Virus record (IMG/VR): IMGVR_UViG_2162886007_000107
Location: 172,431 to 236,430 of that record
Length of the DNA stretch: 64,000 bases
Direction: 5' to 3' (one strand)
DNA from: a virus
The translations under genes were made by a program, and so were the position numbers. Positions 7,769 to 15,991 of the stretch are shown here, piece by piece (the first letter of the stretch is position 1; each line of letters starts with the position of its first letter). The notes beneath the pieces are model-generated. The model saw only the letters and a list, made by a program, of their open reading frames with translations, had not been told where the DNA came from and did no database searches.

Positions 7769-8203
7769 ATGAAAACCCCTTTCTACGTTATTCAAGCGGA
7801 ATCGCGTGCTCCTGGTGAAAGTGTTACCAAAGTCGGCTATCTGTACGTCGACTCCGAATGCGGTATCGTGTTTGCCGATCGTTTCAACAGCGGTGGTTGG
7901 TTCTACACCACCGAAGCCGCCATGCAGCGCTGGGATTTCATCATGAATGAAGAACCCACCAAGTACACCGCCGGCAGCCTCCCTGGCTATCAGTACGCCA
8001 TCCCTCACGTGTTGCGCAGCGCTGTTGGTGGTCGGATCGATGTAGACGGCCGCTACGAGTTCACGTTCAAGCTGATCGAAGTCATCGGTCCTAGCCTGGA
8101 CAAGATCGAAGTTACCGTGGTTCGTGAGGTGGAAGTTATCGCCATCCAGTTCCACAATGAGTACGACAAGAAACCGATCATCACCATCAACAACATCAAG
8201 TAA
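7769..8203 (+). CDS. Hypothetical protein, 144 aa
   Basis: Unrecognised and not evidently part of the flanking family. Predominantly beta: FYVIQAESRAP, VGYLYVDSECGIVFAD and a long C-terminal series of alternating strands (FKLIEVIG, KIEVTVVREVEVIAIQF). It uses C-ending codons more than its neighbours, suggesting higher expression. ATG preceded by AAGGAAG. Confidence 0.87.
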   Translation: MKTPFYVIQAESRAPGESVTKVGYLYVDSECGIVFADRFNSGGWFYTTEAAMQRWDFIMNEEPTKYTAGSLPGYQYAIPHVLRSAVGGRIDVDGRYEFTFKLIEVIGPSLDKIEVTVVREVEVIAIQFHNEYDKKPIITINNIK

Positions 8204-8211
8204 GGCTTGTC

Positions 8212-8619
8212 ATGGCTAAGGTATCGTTTAAAGAGATCCACACCAATCTGTCTACTTACATGGAAGCTCGTAAGGAATACCCTGTAGTTACTTTCGAAGA
8301 CAACGAAACTGTTCTTCGTCAGCTGCGTGGTAAAAGTTTCATGTTCGCTGCCATGAAAGGTGAGGACAAGCACAAGAAACCACAACTGGGGATCATGGTC
8401 GTAGAAAAGACCCCAGTTGGTGGTAATCCAGTCTGTGCACTCACTGCGGCCGATAAAGCCAAAGATCGTCGATTCAAAGTGCAGTTCCAAGGCAAACTGC
8501 TGCTGCTGGACGAGGAAGTCAACGTCCTTCTCCAGCAACTGGGTAACCGTATGAAGGCTGCGGCTCTTACCAGTAATCTGGCACAAGGAGCTTCTGATGG
8601 CTCGCAAACAACGCAATAA
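8212..8619 (+). CDS. 'L-GR-FVF' family protein 4, 135 aa
   Basis: Fourth member: FKEIHTNLSTYMEA helix, LRGKSFMFAAM core (residues about 39-49), KPQLGIMVVE strand and a C-terminal helix (LDEEVNVLLQQLGNRM). More basic than its paralogues. Its stop lies 23 bases inside the next gene. Confidence 0.85.
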   Translation: MAKVSFKEIHTNLSTYMEARKEYPVVTFEDNETVLRQLRGKSFMFAAMKGEDKHKKPQLGIMVVEKTPVGGNPVCALTAADKAKDRRFKVQFQGKLLLLDEEVNVLLQQLGNRMKAAALTSNLAQGASDGSQTTQ

Positions 8620-8857
8620 AGAACCGGCTATTACTCGTACTTGCCCAGACGGTACTCTCATTATTTCTCGTGAGTGGATTGGCTGGGTTGTTATCTCTGG
8701 GACTATTGGTCAGTATTCGGGTATTGAAAGTATCCTGGCCTACGCCACTCGTCGTCTCAATGAAGACGGCATTGCCCCAGAAGGCAAGTATGCTTTGGTT
8801 TCTTACGACGGTCGTGCGATCGTTACCTACGTAGATAAAGAGGGAGTTACACCGTGA
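8597..8857 (+). CDS. Hypothetical protein with WVxWY-like segment, 86 aa
   Basis: Unrecognised. ATG at 8597 has AAGGAG inside the preceding gene. After a basic N-terminus (MARKQRNK) comes ISREWIGWVVISG followed by a helix with Ala at regular spacing (SILAYATRRL). This resembles the WVxWY module of neighbouring genes and the ITQEWYDWFW segment of the next protein. It overlaps the next start as GTGA. Confidence 0.82.
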   Translation: MARKQRNKEPAITRTCPDGTLIISREWIGWVVISGTIGQYSGIESILAYATRRLNEDGIAPEGKYALVSYDGRAIVTYVDKEGVTP

Positions 8858-9939
8858 CCGCCAAAAAAGCTGCTCGTCGTAATGCTGCAAAAACCCTGGA
8901 TCAGATCAAAGAAGTTTTGTTTATGACTGGGTCTTCTGACGAACAAGTGTTGGAACACATTCGTCAGTTAGAGCATTACCATTTTTACTTGAAAGAACTT
9001 GGTACTGCTGTTGCCACAGATTTGTTTAACGAAAGTACTGTCGTAGGCCGCGCAGAGCTGTTGTTTGGTGACCAAGGTCCATTTAAAGCAATGGCATCTG
9101 GCAATGGTCGTAACCTGAGAATCACCGGCGGTATTCACGGAACTCGTGAACTGGTTAAGGGCTTTGTTCAAATTCTGTCTGAGCATGCGCTGGCAGAGGC
9201 TGAGAAGCCAAAAGACCTTTTCTACGATGCAGCGGATTTCATGATTCGCAACACGCCGTCTGATGATGCAAAGCCTCAGACACTCGGACAAAGGCTTTGG
9301 CTGCTTAATCAAAGCCAAGGAATGTTTGCGCTCATGCACAAGCATCCGTCCATCAGCAGTAATGGTCATGCTGTACTGCGCTTCATTCAAAATGTTGTGG
9401 AGCAGCAGGTCGAAGAAAACAAACAGCTGACCGGACAAATTGCCACGGCTTGTTTGGCATTGGGCCTCAACCCATCAGAACCCAACCGCCTACCAACGGC
9501 ATTGTCGAACCTCACCACTGCGTTGCGGTTACTCAAGCCATTTACTGGAGATCTGACTGCAGCAACAGCAACTTTGAAACCTGCTGAAAGGGTTCTTCCT
9601 GCTGAGCCTGCTGTAATGATGGAACCTTTGAGCGCTGGCTCTCATGGTGTGTTCAAGATCACCCAAGAGTGGTACGACTGGTTCTGGGCTATCGATGATC
9701 TGGATGAAAGCCTCAGCTCCAAGATTCTCGAACGCCAAGGTCGCATGCGTCAAGCCATCGACAAACGTGTCATTGAAAGAATGACGAGCAACAAAGATGG
9801 GTGGCCACGTAACCTTTCCTTGATGGTTAACTTCGAAAGCGAAAAAGCAATGGGTCGTCCTGTTGTTCTTTTCACCGCTCAGGTTAACGACCAGGTCAAT
9901 AAGAACTTTGGTCCGGCCGCTCTGCAACAACAATTTTAA
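8854..9939 (+). CDS. Hypothetical helical protein, 361 aa
   Basis: Unrecognised. GTG start after GAGGGAG. A basic N-terminus (AKKAARRNAAK) leads into a largely alpha-helical protein; residues 225-250 form an Ala/Thr/Pro-rich linker, after which ITQEWYDWFWAID begins a module like the WVxWY segments elsewhere. No nucleotide-binding or catalytic motif is visible. It may be a fusion of a unique helical domain with the shared module. Confidence 0.87.
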   Translation: MTAKKAARRNAAKTLDQIKEVLFMTGSSDEQVLEHIRQLEHYHFYLKELGTAVATDLFNESTVVGRAELLFGDQGPFKAMASGNGRNLRITGGIHGTRELVKGFVQILSEHALAEAEKPKDLFYDAADFMIRNTPSDDAKPQTLGQRLWLLNQSQGMFALMHKHPSISSNGHAVLRFIQNVVEQQVEENKQLTGQIATACLALGLNPSEPNRLPTALSNLTTALRLLKPFTGDLTAATATLKPAERVLPAEPAVMMEPLSAGSHGVFKITQEWYDWFWAIDDLDESLSSKILERQGRMRQAIDKRVIERMTSNKDGWPRNLSLMVNFESEKAMGRPVVLFTAQVNDQVNKNFGPAALQQQF

Positions 9940-9955
9940 TCATTAGGAGAATGAT

Positions 9956-10531
9956 GTGGATACCGTAACTCAAGAACTGCAAGCGATGTTGGCTAAGCCG
10001 AAAAAGAAATATGGCTTTCCTCCGTTCGTGCTGGATGAGTCCCTGTACCCTATCGAGCAAGAAAACCAGGTTATCGATTACTTCCGCGACAACTGGGTAG
10101 ATAACGATAAAAAGATTATCAAGATGGTGAAGCACGTTTACAACTCTGTGCCTCGCTTTATCCAGAAGTCTTTCCTGGACGTCATCTTGAAGGTAGCTGA
10201 CCCGAAAAAGATGTTGGTCTTCTACTTTACAGAGAAAGAGCGTTGGACAGAAATCATCAACCAGATGGTTGCTGAAGGTAACCACGGGGTTATCTACGAC
10301 GACCACAACGTTTACGGGTTTGTTGTAGAGACTCGTGAGAACTGGTTGAAGGAAGGCGACAAGTGGCACAAGGATGACGAACGTGAAATCATCAAGCGCT
10401 CCTACTACAAGTGGGCTCGTGAAAAAGGTCTTACTCATTTCAAGGGTAAGGTCATGATGTTTCACCACTTTGGTTTCTCGGGGATGTCTTACTTCTTCGA
10501 CCACAAAATCGACGATAGCGAAGGCTACTAA
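9956..10531 (+). CDS. Hypothetical charged protein, 191 aa
   Basis: Unrecognised. GTG at 9956 with AGGAG 6 bases upstream; the ATG at 9951 is out of frame. Rich in Lys, Asp, Phe and Tyr. The C-terminal half has a His cluster (KVMMFHHFGFSG), but there is no HExxH or HD pattern. It lies directly upstream of the ADP-ribosyltransferase-like gene and is probably co-translated with it (11 bases apart). Confidence 0.87.
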   Translation: MDTVTQELQAMLAKPKKKYGFPPFVLDESLYPIEQENQVIDYFRDNWVDNDKKIIKMVKHVYNSVPRFIQKSFLDVILKVADPKKMLVFYFTEKERWTEIINQMVAEGNHGVIYDDHNVYGFVVETRENWLKEGDKWHKDDEREIIKRSYYKWAREKGLTHFKGKVMMFHHFGFSGMSYFFDHKIDDSEGY

Positions 10532-10542
10532 GGAGAGCTTCT

Positions 10543-11136
10543 GTGACGTTCTATAAAGGTGGCGAGTTGTTACCCCTAACGTTGTATCGGGGAGAAGTAG
10601 ATCACCCCAGTGTCAGCAAGCCACACAGCTTCCCGCGTGCTTTGTACTTCGGTGACTTGGAAACAGCTCATGCTTATTCCGATTACCTGGAAAACTCGGG
10701 CGATTACAAGACCAGTCGTATCTATCCGGTACACATTGTTCTTAAACGCCCATTTATCAATCAACCGGAAGATCCGTTTCTGGATATGCCAGAGATTGTT
10801 AGTCGTCTTGGTCTGGAAGAAGCTCGTCGTATTGCTAAGCGCTTTGCTAAGTACATCGAAGAGACGGATCAATGGCGGTATCGTGTCAATTCAGAAGGTC
10901 GGTATGATGGGGTAGAACATTACCTTGCCTGTCCGCGTTCTGATGTAAACAATCTGTGTTTCCAGGCGTATCGATTCTTCGATAGCCAAATGGAAGTAAA
11001 TCGTTTGAGAAGGTTAGGGTATGACGGTGCGATCCATGCTGGTAGTGGAAGTGGAAGTGCCGGTAAACCCGAGTACTGCGTGTTCAACATCGAACAAGTC
11101 TTTTCCATACCCGGTCAGTCTTTTCTGAGTAAATGA
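10543..11136 (+). CDS. Candidate ADP-ribosyltransferase (ART-PolyVal-like fold), 197 aa
   Basis: The order of motifs matches small phage and polyvalent ADP-ribosyltransferases: LYRGE with Arg16 (NAD-binding R/H position), RALYFGDLETAHAYSDYL (33-50), a YPVHIVLKRPFI strand (61-72), LRRLGYDGAIH (155-165), and a terminal EYCVFNIEQV (177-186) where the Glu or the following strand holds the catalytic side. Such enzymes transfer ADP-ribose from NAD to a protein or nucleic acid; T4 Alt and ModA modify host RNA polymerase and other proteins. Target here unknown. GTG start with AAGGAG. The fold call rests on motif pattern only. Confidence 0.65.
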   Translation: MTFYKGGELLPLTLYRGEVDHPSVSKPHSFPRALYFGDLETAHAYSDYLENSGDYKTSRIYPVHIVLKRPFINQPEDPFLDMPEIVSRLGLEEARRIAKRFAKYIEETDQWRYRVNSEGRYDGVEHYLACPRSDVNNLCFQAYRFFDSQMEVNRLRRLGYDGAIHAGSGSGSAGKPEYCVFNIEQVFSIPGQSFLSK

Positions 11137-11495
11137 AAATGGCTAATGATGAGGTATATAAAGCGGGGCTTGACGAACCTTCCGTCTTTAGTGGTGATGG
11201 GGAGCAACCAGTCAGTATCCACTGGCTGGCCTGGTACGTCCGTAACAACCATGGGGCTAGCCTCATGGTAGCAATGATCGCTGGCAACAATCTGATCCGT
11301 CAGCTGTGTAGCGAGGGGCTTCGTGCAGTCTGTACCAATAGCGAACCTATCATGTTTGTAGAAGTGTTCATCAATGAGACAGCATTTAGTGTGCCTCGGA
11401 TGGAATGGGTTATCTGGTACGCCAATCTACACAAGGTTGGTTATACCAGCGCTAACTGGGCAGGAAAGCTTCAAAACTATATCACTAACAGGTAA
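11133..11495 (+). CDS. WVxWY-module protein, two copies, 120 aa
   Basis: Two copies of the recurring module: IHWLAWYVRNNHGAS with a following Ala-spaced helix (residues about 27-60), and MEWVIWYANLHKVGY (about 89-104). ATG overlaps the previous stop (ATGA); ATG at 11139 is an alternative start. Function unknown; the tryptophan pairs suggest a small binding or packing surface. Confidence 0.84.
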   Translation: MKMANDEVYKAGLDEPSVFSGDGEQPVSIHWLAWYVRNNHGASLMVAMIAGNNLIRQLCSEGLRAVCTNSEPIMFVEVFINETAFSVPRMEWVIWYANLHKVGYTSANWAGKLQNYITNR

Positions 11496-11514
11496 TCAAT
11501 AGGAGGTATCCAGG

Positions 11515-11991
11515 ATGGCTGGCTTTAGTTACATTCCTTTGATCAACGAACCGTGCATGTTTACCGGAGTACGTTTCCGCTTAAACAGGGATTGGGTTTT
11601 CTTCGTTAAACGGTTGGCGGCTGGTATCGCTGTAAACAAAGGTCAGGAAAAGTTTAATGAGAGTGTGAAAGCATTTGAAGAATTCTTTTCGCCAACCATC
11701 CTGGGCTTCAATCAAGACAAATCCCTGCGGTCTCAACACAACTTGCAACACCAACGGGATATGGCTCTCTTTGTGAACAACATGGAGCTGGTTAAGTCGG
11801 GGATGAATGTGATGCACAACATCCATCAAGAGTTGAAAGATGATTTGGATGAAGACGGGTTTGCACAACCAACTTCAATCCTGACCATGGACAAACTCAT
11901 CAGTATGCGTTGGGTGATGCATACTGCTCGCGTAGATCGCATGCTTCCTGAAGAAGCCTATGTGCTTGCTCAGGCTTTAACTAAATCTTAA
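11515..11991 (+). CDS. WVxWY-module-like protein, 158 aa
   Basis: Unrecognised. Strong AGGAGG. Two looser module copies: LNRDWVFFVKRLAAG (residues about 22-36) and ISMRWVMHTARVDRM near the C-terminus, each followed by a helix with Ala or Glu at fixed spacing. The middle is a long charged helical region. Shares its operon with the two-copy gene upstream. Confidence 0.84.
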   Translation: MAGFSYIPLINEPCMFTGVRFRLNRDWVFFVKRLAAGIAVNKGQEKFNESVKAFEEFFSPTILGFNQDKSLRSQHNLQHQRDMALFVNNMELVKSGMNVMHNIHQELKDDLDEDGFAQPTSILTMDKLISMRWVMHTARVDRMLPEEAYVLAQALTKS

Positions 11992-12006
11992 TTAGGGGTA
12001 ACAACC

Positions 12007-13305
12007 GTGTCTGATAAGAATGTAACGAATTCGAACGACCCTGTTGAAAAGATCGAATATTTCGAGGACAAGCTCCACAGTGAGCATCATGTCCACACTG
12101 GATTCGCCAGCATTGCCAAAGCAGCGGATAACTCGCTGTGTGAGCGTGAAGAACTCGCTCTGGGCGATATGTCCGACAACGACCTGGCAAAGGAAGTGCT
12201 CAAGCTGCAAGAGTACCTGCAACTTCCTAGCGGTATTTATTACGGTGAGCTGCTCAAGGCCATTGTTCACCGGCTGCGTTTCCTGAGCGGTCGTCTGCGC
12301 CACTATGAAGGCAAAGAAGTCTTCGACATGGAAGACCCAACTCCAAATTTGGATGCTGCAAGGAAACGAGTTCAGGATTACCTATCGGGCCTTCCCCCAA
12401 CAAACCTCAACGATATTCTTACTCACCCCGGTGGTGGTGATCCACAGCATTTGGTGGACACTGAAGTTGTTTTCAGCTCTCCTGCAATGGAAGCCTTTGT
12501 TCGTGACAATCCTCAGTTGTTGGAGGTTCGTCTTGGCAAGCTGCGGCCACAAGGTACTTTCCATGGTGGACTGTATTACGCGATAGGGAAACCTAATCTC
12601 GATTTCAATGGCGATGGTGAATTCACCATGCCTAAAGCCGGGGAGGATATTGGTCCTGAGTATAAATACGTTTCTGCTCAGTCCACGCTAAACATGTCTC
12701 CTGAATTGCAGAAACTGATTGCCGACTCAGCGCCAAAGTTTGATGGTTCTACTTTGCGTGATATCGGCACGTCACAGACTGTTCATGTTGAAGTCAGCGG
12801 CCCTGGCGCCGACGATCTGGTTCAGTCGGCTAACCTCAAAGACCAGCCTTATCTAGTAAAGGTTGGCACCATGTTGGCGTACACCCATCCAGTAGGCGGT
12901 CTTCTCGTGAGCGACAATTTCGAGAGGACTCGTCGTGACATTCGTAATACACTGGATGCGCAAGCCGACGTATACCGTCGCACCAAAACCATGTTTGATC
13001 GTCTGTGCTTCTTCCTGGGAATTCAGGATAAAGAAAACCTAGGGGCAATTGCTCACAAGTTAGTCGAGAAACACAACGCCACTGGTGAAGGAGTGTTCGT
13101 AGTACTTCGTGCGGCTGCGCTCATGGACGGTAAAGCATCTCTCGAAGAAGCTGATAAATGCTACTTTGAGTTGCGCGATCTGGTACTGGCTATCAATCCA
13201 GGTTACGGCAAAGAGCCTAAGTACGACGCCAAGAATAGCCACGAGAGTTTCTTCAAAACAATCGTGCTCCCTTTTCCTGAAACTGGTAACGAGGAGAAGC
13301 CATAA
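12007..13305 (+). CDS. Hypothetical protein, 432 aa
   Basis: Unrecognised. GTG start after AGGGG. The N-terminal 110 residues are helical and include LSGRLRHYEG, which resembles LSRRVAVLEG at a similar position in the protein starting at 44389, hinting at a shared helical domain. The centre is beta-like, and residues 300-390 are helical again. The stop overlaps the next ATG by one base (TAATG). Confidence 0.87.
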   Translation: MSDKNVTNSNDPVEKIEYFEDKLHSEHHVHTGFASIAKAADNSLCEREELALGDMSDNDLAKEVLKLQEYLQLPSGIYYGELLKAIVHRLRFLSGRLRHYEGKEVFDMEDPTPNLDAARKRVQDYLSGLPPTNLNDILTHPGGGDPQHLVDTEVVFSSPAMEAFVRDNPQLLEVRLGKLRPQGTFHGGLYYAIGKPNLDFNGDGEFTMPKAGEDIGPEYKYVSAQSTLNMSPELQKLIADSAPKFDGSTLRDIGTSQTVHVEVSGPGADDLVQSANLKDQPYLVKVGTMLAYTHPVGGLLVSDNFERTRRDIRNTLDAQADVYRRTKTMFDRLCFFLGIQDKENLGAIAHKLVEKHNATGEGVFVVLRAAALMDGKASLEEADKCYFELRDLVLAINPGYGKEPKYDAKNSHESFFKTIVLPFPETGNEEKP

Positions 13306-13655
13306 TGGCTGATATCAACCCTGCTGCTGAACTGCCAAAACGCAATGCGGTTGTTTATCCTGTGGGTCGTGATCCAGAAGGTAAGCAGATCTGGTCTGTA
13401 AGTGTTCTCGGTCATTGCACTCTCAACCGTGCTCTGATGACCGAGATCTCGGCAGACGCCTGCGGAGAAGTAGAAAACGTTGTTTGGGCTACCGAACCTC
13501 CTCTTGTTGATGGGACAACTCTCAACAAGGATTGGTTGGTATGGTGTATGTCTACTCACCACATTGGTGAAGACGAAGCCAGGCACGAAGGCCATCGTCG
13601 ATTGCAGTTCTTTCAGTTCTGCGCCATTGCACGAGAAAGAAGCAATGGACAGTAA
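13305..13655 (+). CDS. WVxWY-module protein, one copy, 116 aa
   Basis: The N-terminal 60 residues are beta-like (AVVYPVGRDPEGKQIWSVSVLG); the C-terminus holds one module copy, NKDWLVWCMSTHH, followed by EDEARHEGHRRL. Coupled to the gene on either side by overlaps. Function unknown. Confidence 0.83.
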   Translation: MADINPAAELPKRNAVVYPVGRDPEGKQIWSVSVLGHCTLNRALMTEISADACGEVENVVWATEPPLVDGTTLNKDWLVWCMSTHHIGEDEARHEGHRRLQFFQFCAIARERSNGQ

Positions 13656-13950
13656 AGAACCCACCTTGGAAGGTAGCCTTCGCGGTGGAATGAGTAAGTC
13701 CTGGGTGGAGTGGTATCGTGCTCAAGGCTACTCGTTATTGGAAGCTCGTGAAGAAGCCTTACGTCGCCTTGAACTTAAACGCGATAAAGCGGCTGAATTG
13801 GCTTCTAACAAACCGGAACCTTCCCTGCTCAATATTCATGGAAGAAAAAATCCGGAATGGGTGCGGTGGTATCGCGATAAAAATGGGGTAACTTTACTTG
13901 AGGCTTTGAATGCTCAGGTTAGTCGTATTTCTCAACTGAACAAGCAATAA
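13645..13950 (+). CDS. WVxWY-module protein, two clear copies, 101 aa
   Basis: The cleanest example of the module: SKSWVEWYRAQGYSLLEAREEA and NPEWVRWYRDKNGVTLLEALNA occur 55 residues apart. Each has Trp-Val-x-Trp-Tyr, a short loop, Leu-Leu-Glu-Ala and a helix. ATG at 13645 with GAGAAAG upstream, overlapping the previous gene by 11 bases. Upstream in-frame starts lie inside the previous gene and are unlikely. A terminator follows immediately. Confidence 0.83.
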   Translation: MDSKEPTLEGSLRGGMSKSWVEWYRAQGYSLLEAREEALRRLELKRDKAAELASNKPEPSLLNIHGRKNPEWVRWYRDKNGVTLLEALNAQVSRISQLNKQ

Positions 13951-13958
13951 ATATGCTG

Positions 13959-13995
13959 CTGTCAGGCTCCTCCGGGGGCCTGGCAGTCTTTTCTG
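13959..13995 (+). terminator. Intrinsic terminator
   Basis: Stem CTGTCAGGC (13959-13967) with GCCTGGCAG (13978-13986), one T-G pair, extended inside by CC/GG, then TCTTTTCTGTC. Separates the WVxWY operon from the membrane-protein operon. Confidence 0.8.
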
Positions 13996-14013
13996 TCAAA
14001 TGGGGGAATTGTT

Positions 14014-14574
14014 ATGCCGGATATGGTTAAAGGTGGGTTAATTGTTGCGTTTGCTGTTGGTCTGTTTTTCTTTTTCCGTTGGCTGATGAAACCGGAACCA
14101 GCGCTCAAGAAACGCGCTGAAGAATTCAATCGTCAATATGAGGAAGCCCAAGGCTACCCAACTGACGAACAACAACAACCGATCTACGACGAGCGTAAAG
14201 AAAAGGTTCGAGATCCAGTACCTGCTTTCCGTGAAGGTTATCCGCAACACCGTACTCGTTCCAACCCTCCTCCTCGCCCTAGTACTCCACCGCCACCTCC
14301 AGGTATGCGTGAAGGCAGTGGTCGTGAAGTACCTCTGACTTCTTCGCGTGATCGTGCTCGTGGTCTGCACCATCATCAACATTCTCGCGTATCCCATGAT
14401 GACAACATGGGTACCGGCGTAATGATGGGTATGATGTTATCCAGTAACAACCACAGCTCTCCTAGCCAGAGTGCGTGCTCTCCTTCACCTTCCTACGACC
14501 GCGACAGTCGTGCGGATGACAATCGTTGCGACGACAATAACAGCAGCTCTTCCAGCAACGATTCGAGTGATTAA
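14014..14574 (+). CDS. Single-span membrane protein with long low-complexity tail, 186 aa
   Basis: First gene of a ten-gene membrane operon. One hydrophobic segment at residues 6-24 follows MPDMVKGG; then a charged helix (25-70), a Pro-rich stretch (85-100, SNPPPRPSTPPPPPG), a His/Arg patch and a Ser/Asp-rich end (SSSSSNDSSD). By charge the tail is probably cytoplasmic, but topology is uncertain. No homologue recognised. ATG preceded by GGGGGAATTGTT. The low-complexity tail could be a disordered tether. Confidence 0.85.
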   Translation: MPDMVKGGLIVAFAVGLFFFFRWLMKPEPALKKRAEEFNRQYEEAQGYPTDEQQQPIYDERKEKVRDPVPAFREGYPQHRTRSNPPPRPSTPPPPPGMREGSGREVPLTSSRDRARGLHHHQHSRVSHDDNMGTGVMMGMMLSSNNHSSPSQSACSPSPSYDRDSRADDNRCDDNNSSSSSNDSSD

Positions 14575-14579
14575 CCGTC

Positions 14580-14849
14580 ATGGAAAACGATGAAGAGATT
14601 GAAAAGCTCCCGACTGCTGCTAAAGTAATTTTGTGGGTACTGTTTCTTTGTTTGTGCGTGGCTTTGCGTAGTTGTTACGTTGATGCCAGGAAAGTAGCCG
14701 ACGATCCCAATGTTGGGGTGGCTGCCGATCTGAAGCGTTTGAAGATGAGTACTTGTTCTAATGAGTACGACACTCCTCAATGCCGTGAAGATCAGGCTGC
14801 TCGTAGAGCCGAAGCTTACGAAAAAGACAAGCACTTAATGGATAAGTAA
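14580..14849 (+). CDS. Small membrane protein, C-x8-C family member 1, 89 aa
   Basis: An acidic N-terminus, one membrane span (13-31), then a soluble tail with C59-SNEYDTPQ-C68 and a charged helix. Five proteins in this operon share the pattern C-x-[GN]-x-[YFW]-x-T-x-x-C after a membrane span. A disulphide-closed hairpin on the periplasmic side is likely if the tail is outside. In this member the usual Gly is Asn. Function unknown. Confidence 0.85.
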   Translation: MENDEEIEKLPTAAKVILWVLFLCLCVALRSCYVDARKVADDPNVGVAADLKRLKMSTCSNEYDTPQCREDQAARRAEAYEKDKHLMDK

Positions 14850-14851
14850 TT

Positions 14852-15109
14852 ATGTGGGACAGCAGTGGAGGTGGTGGGGTGAGCAATTCAAGTAGGTTGA
14901 ACTGTAAAGAAGGACTCGGCCTTTTGGGTGTGTTTTCCTTTATCGGTGCAATAATTTATGGTGCCTGTTATTTGCAGGATATAGAAAACCAAGATCGTTG
15001 CATGGGTAAATACAACACCTCCGCTTGCTTTGAGCTTAAAGCTAAAGAAGCTAAAGCCAAAGAAGAATACCTGTTAAAGGTTGAGGGACTTCGTAATGGA
15101 AGTAGTTAA
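14852..15109 (+). CDS. Small membrane protein, C-x8-C family member 2, 85 aa
   Basis: A Gly/Ser-rich N-terminus, a membrane span at about 20-41, then C50-MGKYNTSA-C59 and a Lys/Glu/Ala-rich helix (FELKAKEAKAKEEYLLK). Starts 2 bases after its paralogue. ATG at 14852 lacks a strong Shine-Dalgarno sequence, suggesting coupling to the upstream gene. Confidence 0.83.
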   Translation: MWDSSGGGGVSNSSRLNCKEGLGLLGVFSFIGAIIYGACYLQDIENQDRCMGKYNTSACFELKAKEAKAKEEYLLKVEGLRNGSS

Positions 15110-15203
15110 AATTGTTTTTGCTGTGCTTCTGGTAGTTATGTTTGTGGACCTGGCAGTTGATAGTTTCCGGGAACATCCCACTTGTTGCGAAGAAGATGAT
15201 TAA
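15096..15203 (+). CDS. Very small membrane protein, 35 aa
   Basis: ATG at 15096 with GAGGGAC upstream, overlapping the previous gene by 14 bases and ending 9 bases before the next. One hydrophobic helix (residues 5-22, VKIVFAVLLVVMFVDLAV) then SFREHPTCCEEDD with an adjacent Cys pair and an acidic end. It lacks the C-x8-C motif. Support comes from the ribosome site, the exact fit between genes and the membrane-protein context. Confidence 0.68.
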   Translation: MEVVKIVFAVLLVVMFVDLAVDSFREHPTCCEEDD

Positions 15204-15212
15204 GGGGTAGCA

Positions 15213-15452
15213 ATGAAATCTCTGACTCAAGCATCGTTAAAAGACGGTGTGGTCGTATGTTTGAAAATGGTCGTTATGATTACAGCGGCTTTTGCAATTG
15301 TTTTTGGTGCCGAGCATCTGCGTGACCGTATCAAGGATCAACGCGGCGGGTTTAACGACCAGAACTGCGTGGGTAGTTTCAACACTATCCCTTGCCACCA
15401 GATGAAGATCAACCAGCTCCTCAAAGAGCGGGATCTAAAAGGAGTCCAGTAA
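15213..15452 (+). CDS. Small membrane protein, C-x8-C family member 3, 79 aa
   Basis: A membrane span at about 13-33, a charged linker, then C52-VGSFNTIP-C61 and HQMKINQLLKERDLK. Closest to member 4 (FKIDQLKLEQ after the second Cys). ATG preceded by AAGGGGTAGCA; the stop overlaps the next ATG by one base (TAATG). Confidence 0.85.
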   Translation: MKSLTQASLKDGVVVCLKMVVMITAAFAIVFGAEHLRDRIKDQRGGFNDQNCVGSFNTIPCHQMKINQLLKERDLKGVQ

Positions 15453-15733
15453 TGGGCGATTGGTTTAAAAACTGGTGTGGTATAAACAAACCTGTCGTAG
15501 TCGGCATTATTTGTGTCGTCGTGATCGGGGCACCCATTATGTATTGGGTATCTAAAGCAGTGGATAATTTCCAAGCTGCTAACCGGCAGATTATTGCGCG
15601 TAATAACGCAAGTAATTGCCAAGGACAGTGGCGCACTATCGAGTGCTATCAGTTCAAGATTGACCAGCTCAAACTGGAGCAATCCTACCAGGAGGTTCTC
15701 AATGCAAAACAACCTGGTAAAAGCGCCAATTGA
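15452..15733 (+). CDS. Small membrane protein, C-x8-C family member 4, 93 aa
   Basis: The ATG at 15452 shares its A with the previous stop; in-frame starts further upstream lie inside the previous gene. A membrane span at 14-35, a helical linker with NFQAANRQIIARNNAS, then C56-QGQWRTIE-C65 and FKIDQLKLEQSYQEV. It overlaps the next gene by 32 bases. Confidence 0.83.
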   Translation: MGDWFKNWCGINKPVVVGIICVVVIGAPIMYWVSKAVDNFQAANRQIIARNNASNCQGQWRTIECYQFKIDQLKLEQSYQEVLNAKQPGKSAN

Positions 15734-15989
15734 AGGTGAGTATTTAGCCAAGGGCGAGTATTGTCGTGACGAGGTCACCGTTGATATGGCTGACCTATTC
15801 CGAACTGTTATTGTCCATTCAGAAGAATCTTTCTGCCAATGGAAAAAGACAGAAAGCACACCTAAGCCTAAGCCCACTTTCATGAGTAAGGTAAAGGCAA
15901 ACCCTTGGCCGTATGTTTTGTTCTGCATGCAAATGTTCTGGCCAACTGTTTTAGTAGTCTGGTTAATCTTTCGACAGTTCTGGAGATAA
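15702..15989 (+). CDS. C-terminally anchored membrane protein, 95 aa
   Basis: ATG at 15702 with AGGAGG 7 bases upstream. Unlike its neighbours the single span is at the C-terminus (about 69-91, ending RQFWR), preceded by a Lys/Pro-rich linker (ESTPKPKPTF). The soluble N-domain has two cysteines (21 and 45) but not the C-x8-C motif. Tail-anchored topology would leave the N-domain cytoplasmic. No homologue recognised. Confidence 0.83.
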   Translation: MQNNLVKAPIEGEYLAKGEYCRDEVTVDMADLFRTVIVHSEESFCQWKKTESTPKPKPTFMSKVKANPWPYVLFCMQMFWPTVLVVWLIFRQFWR

Positions 15990-15991
15990 CT

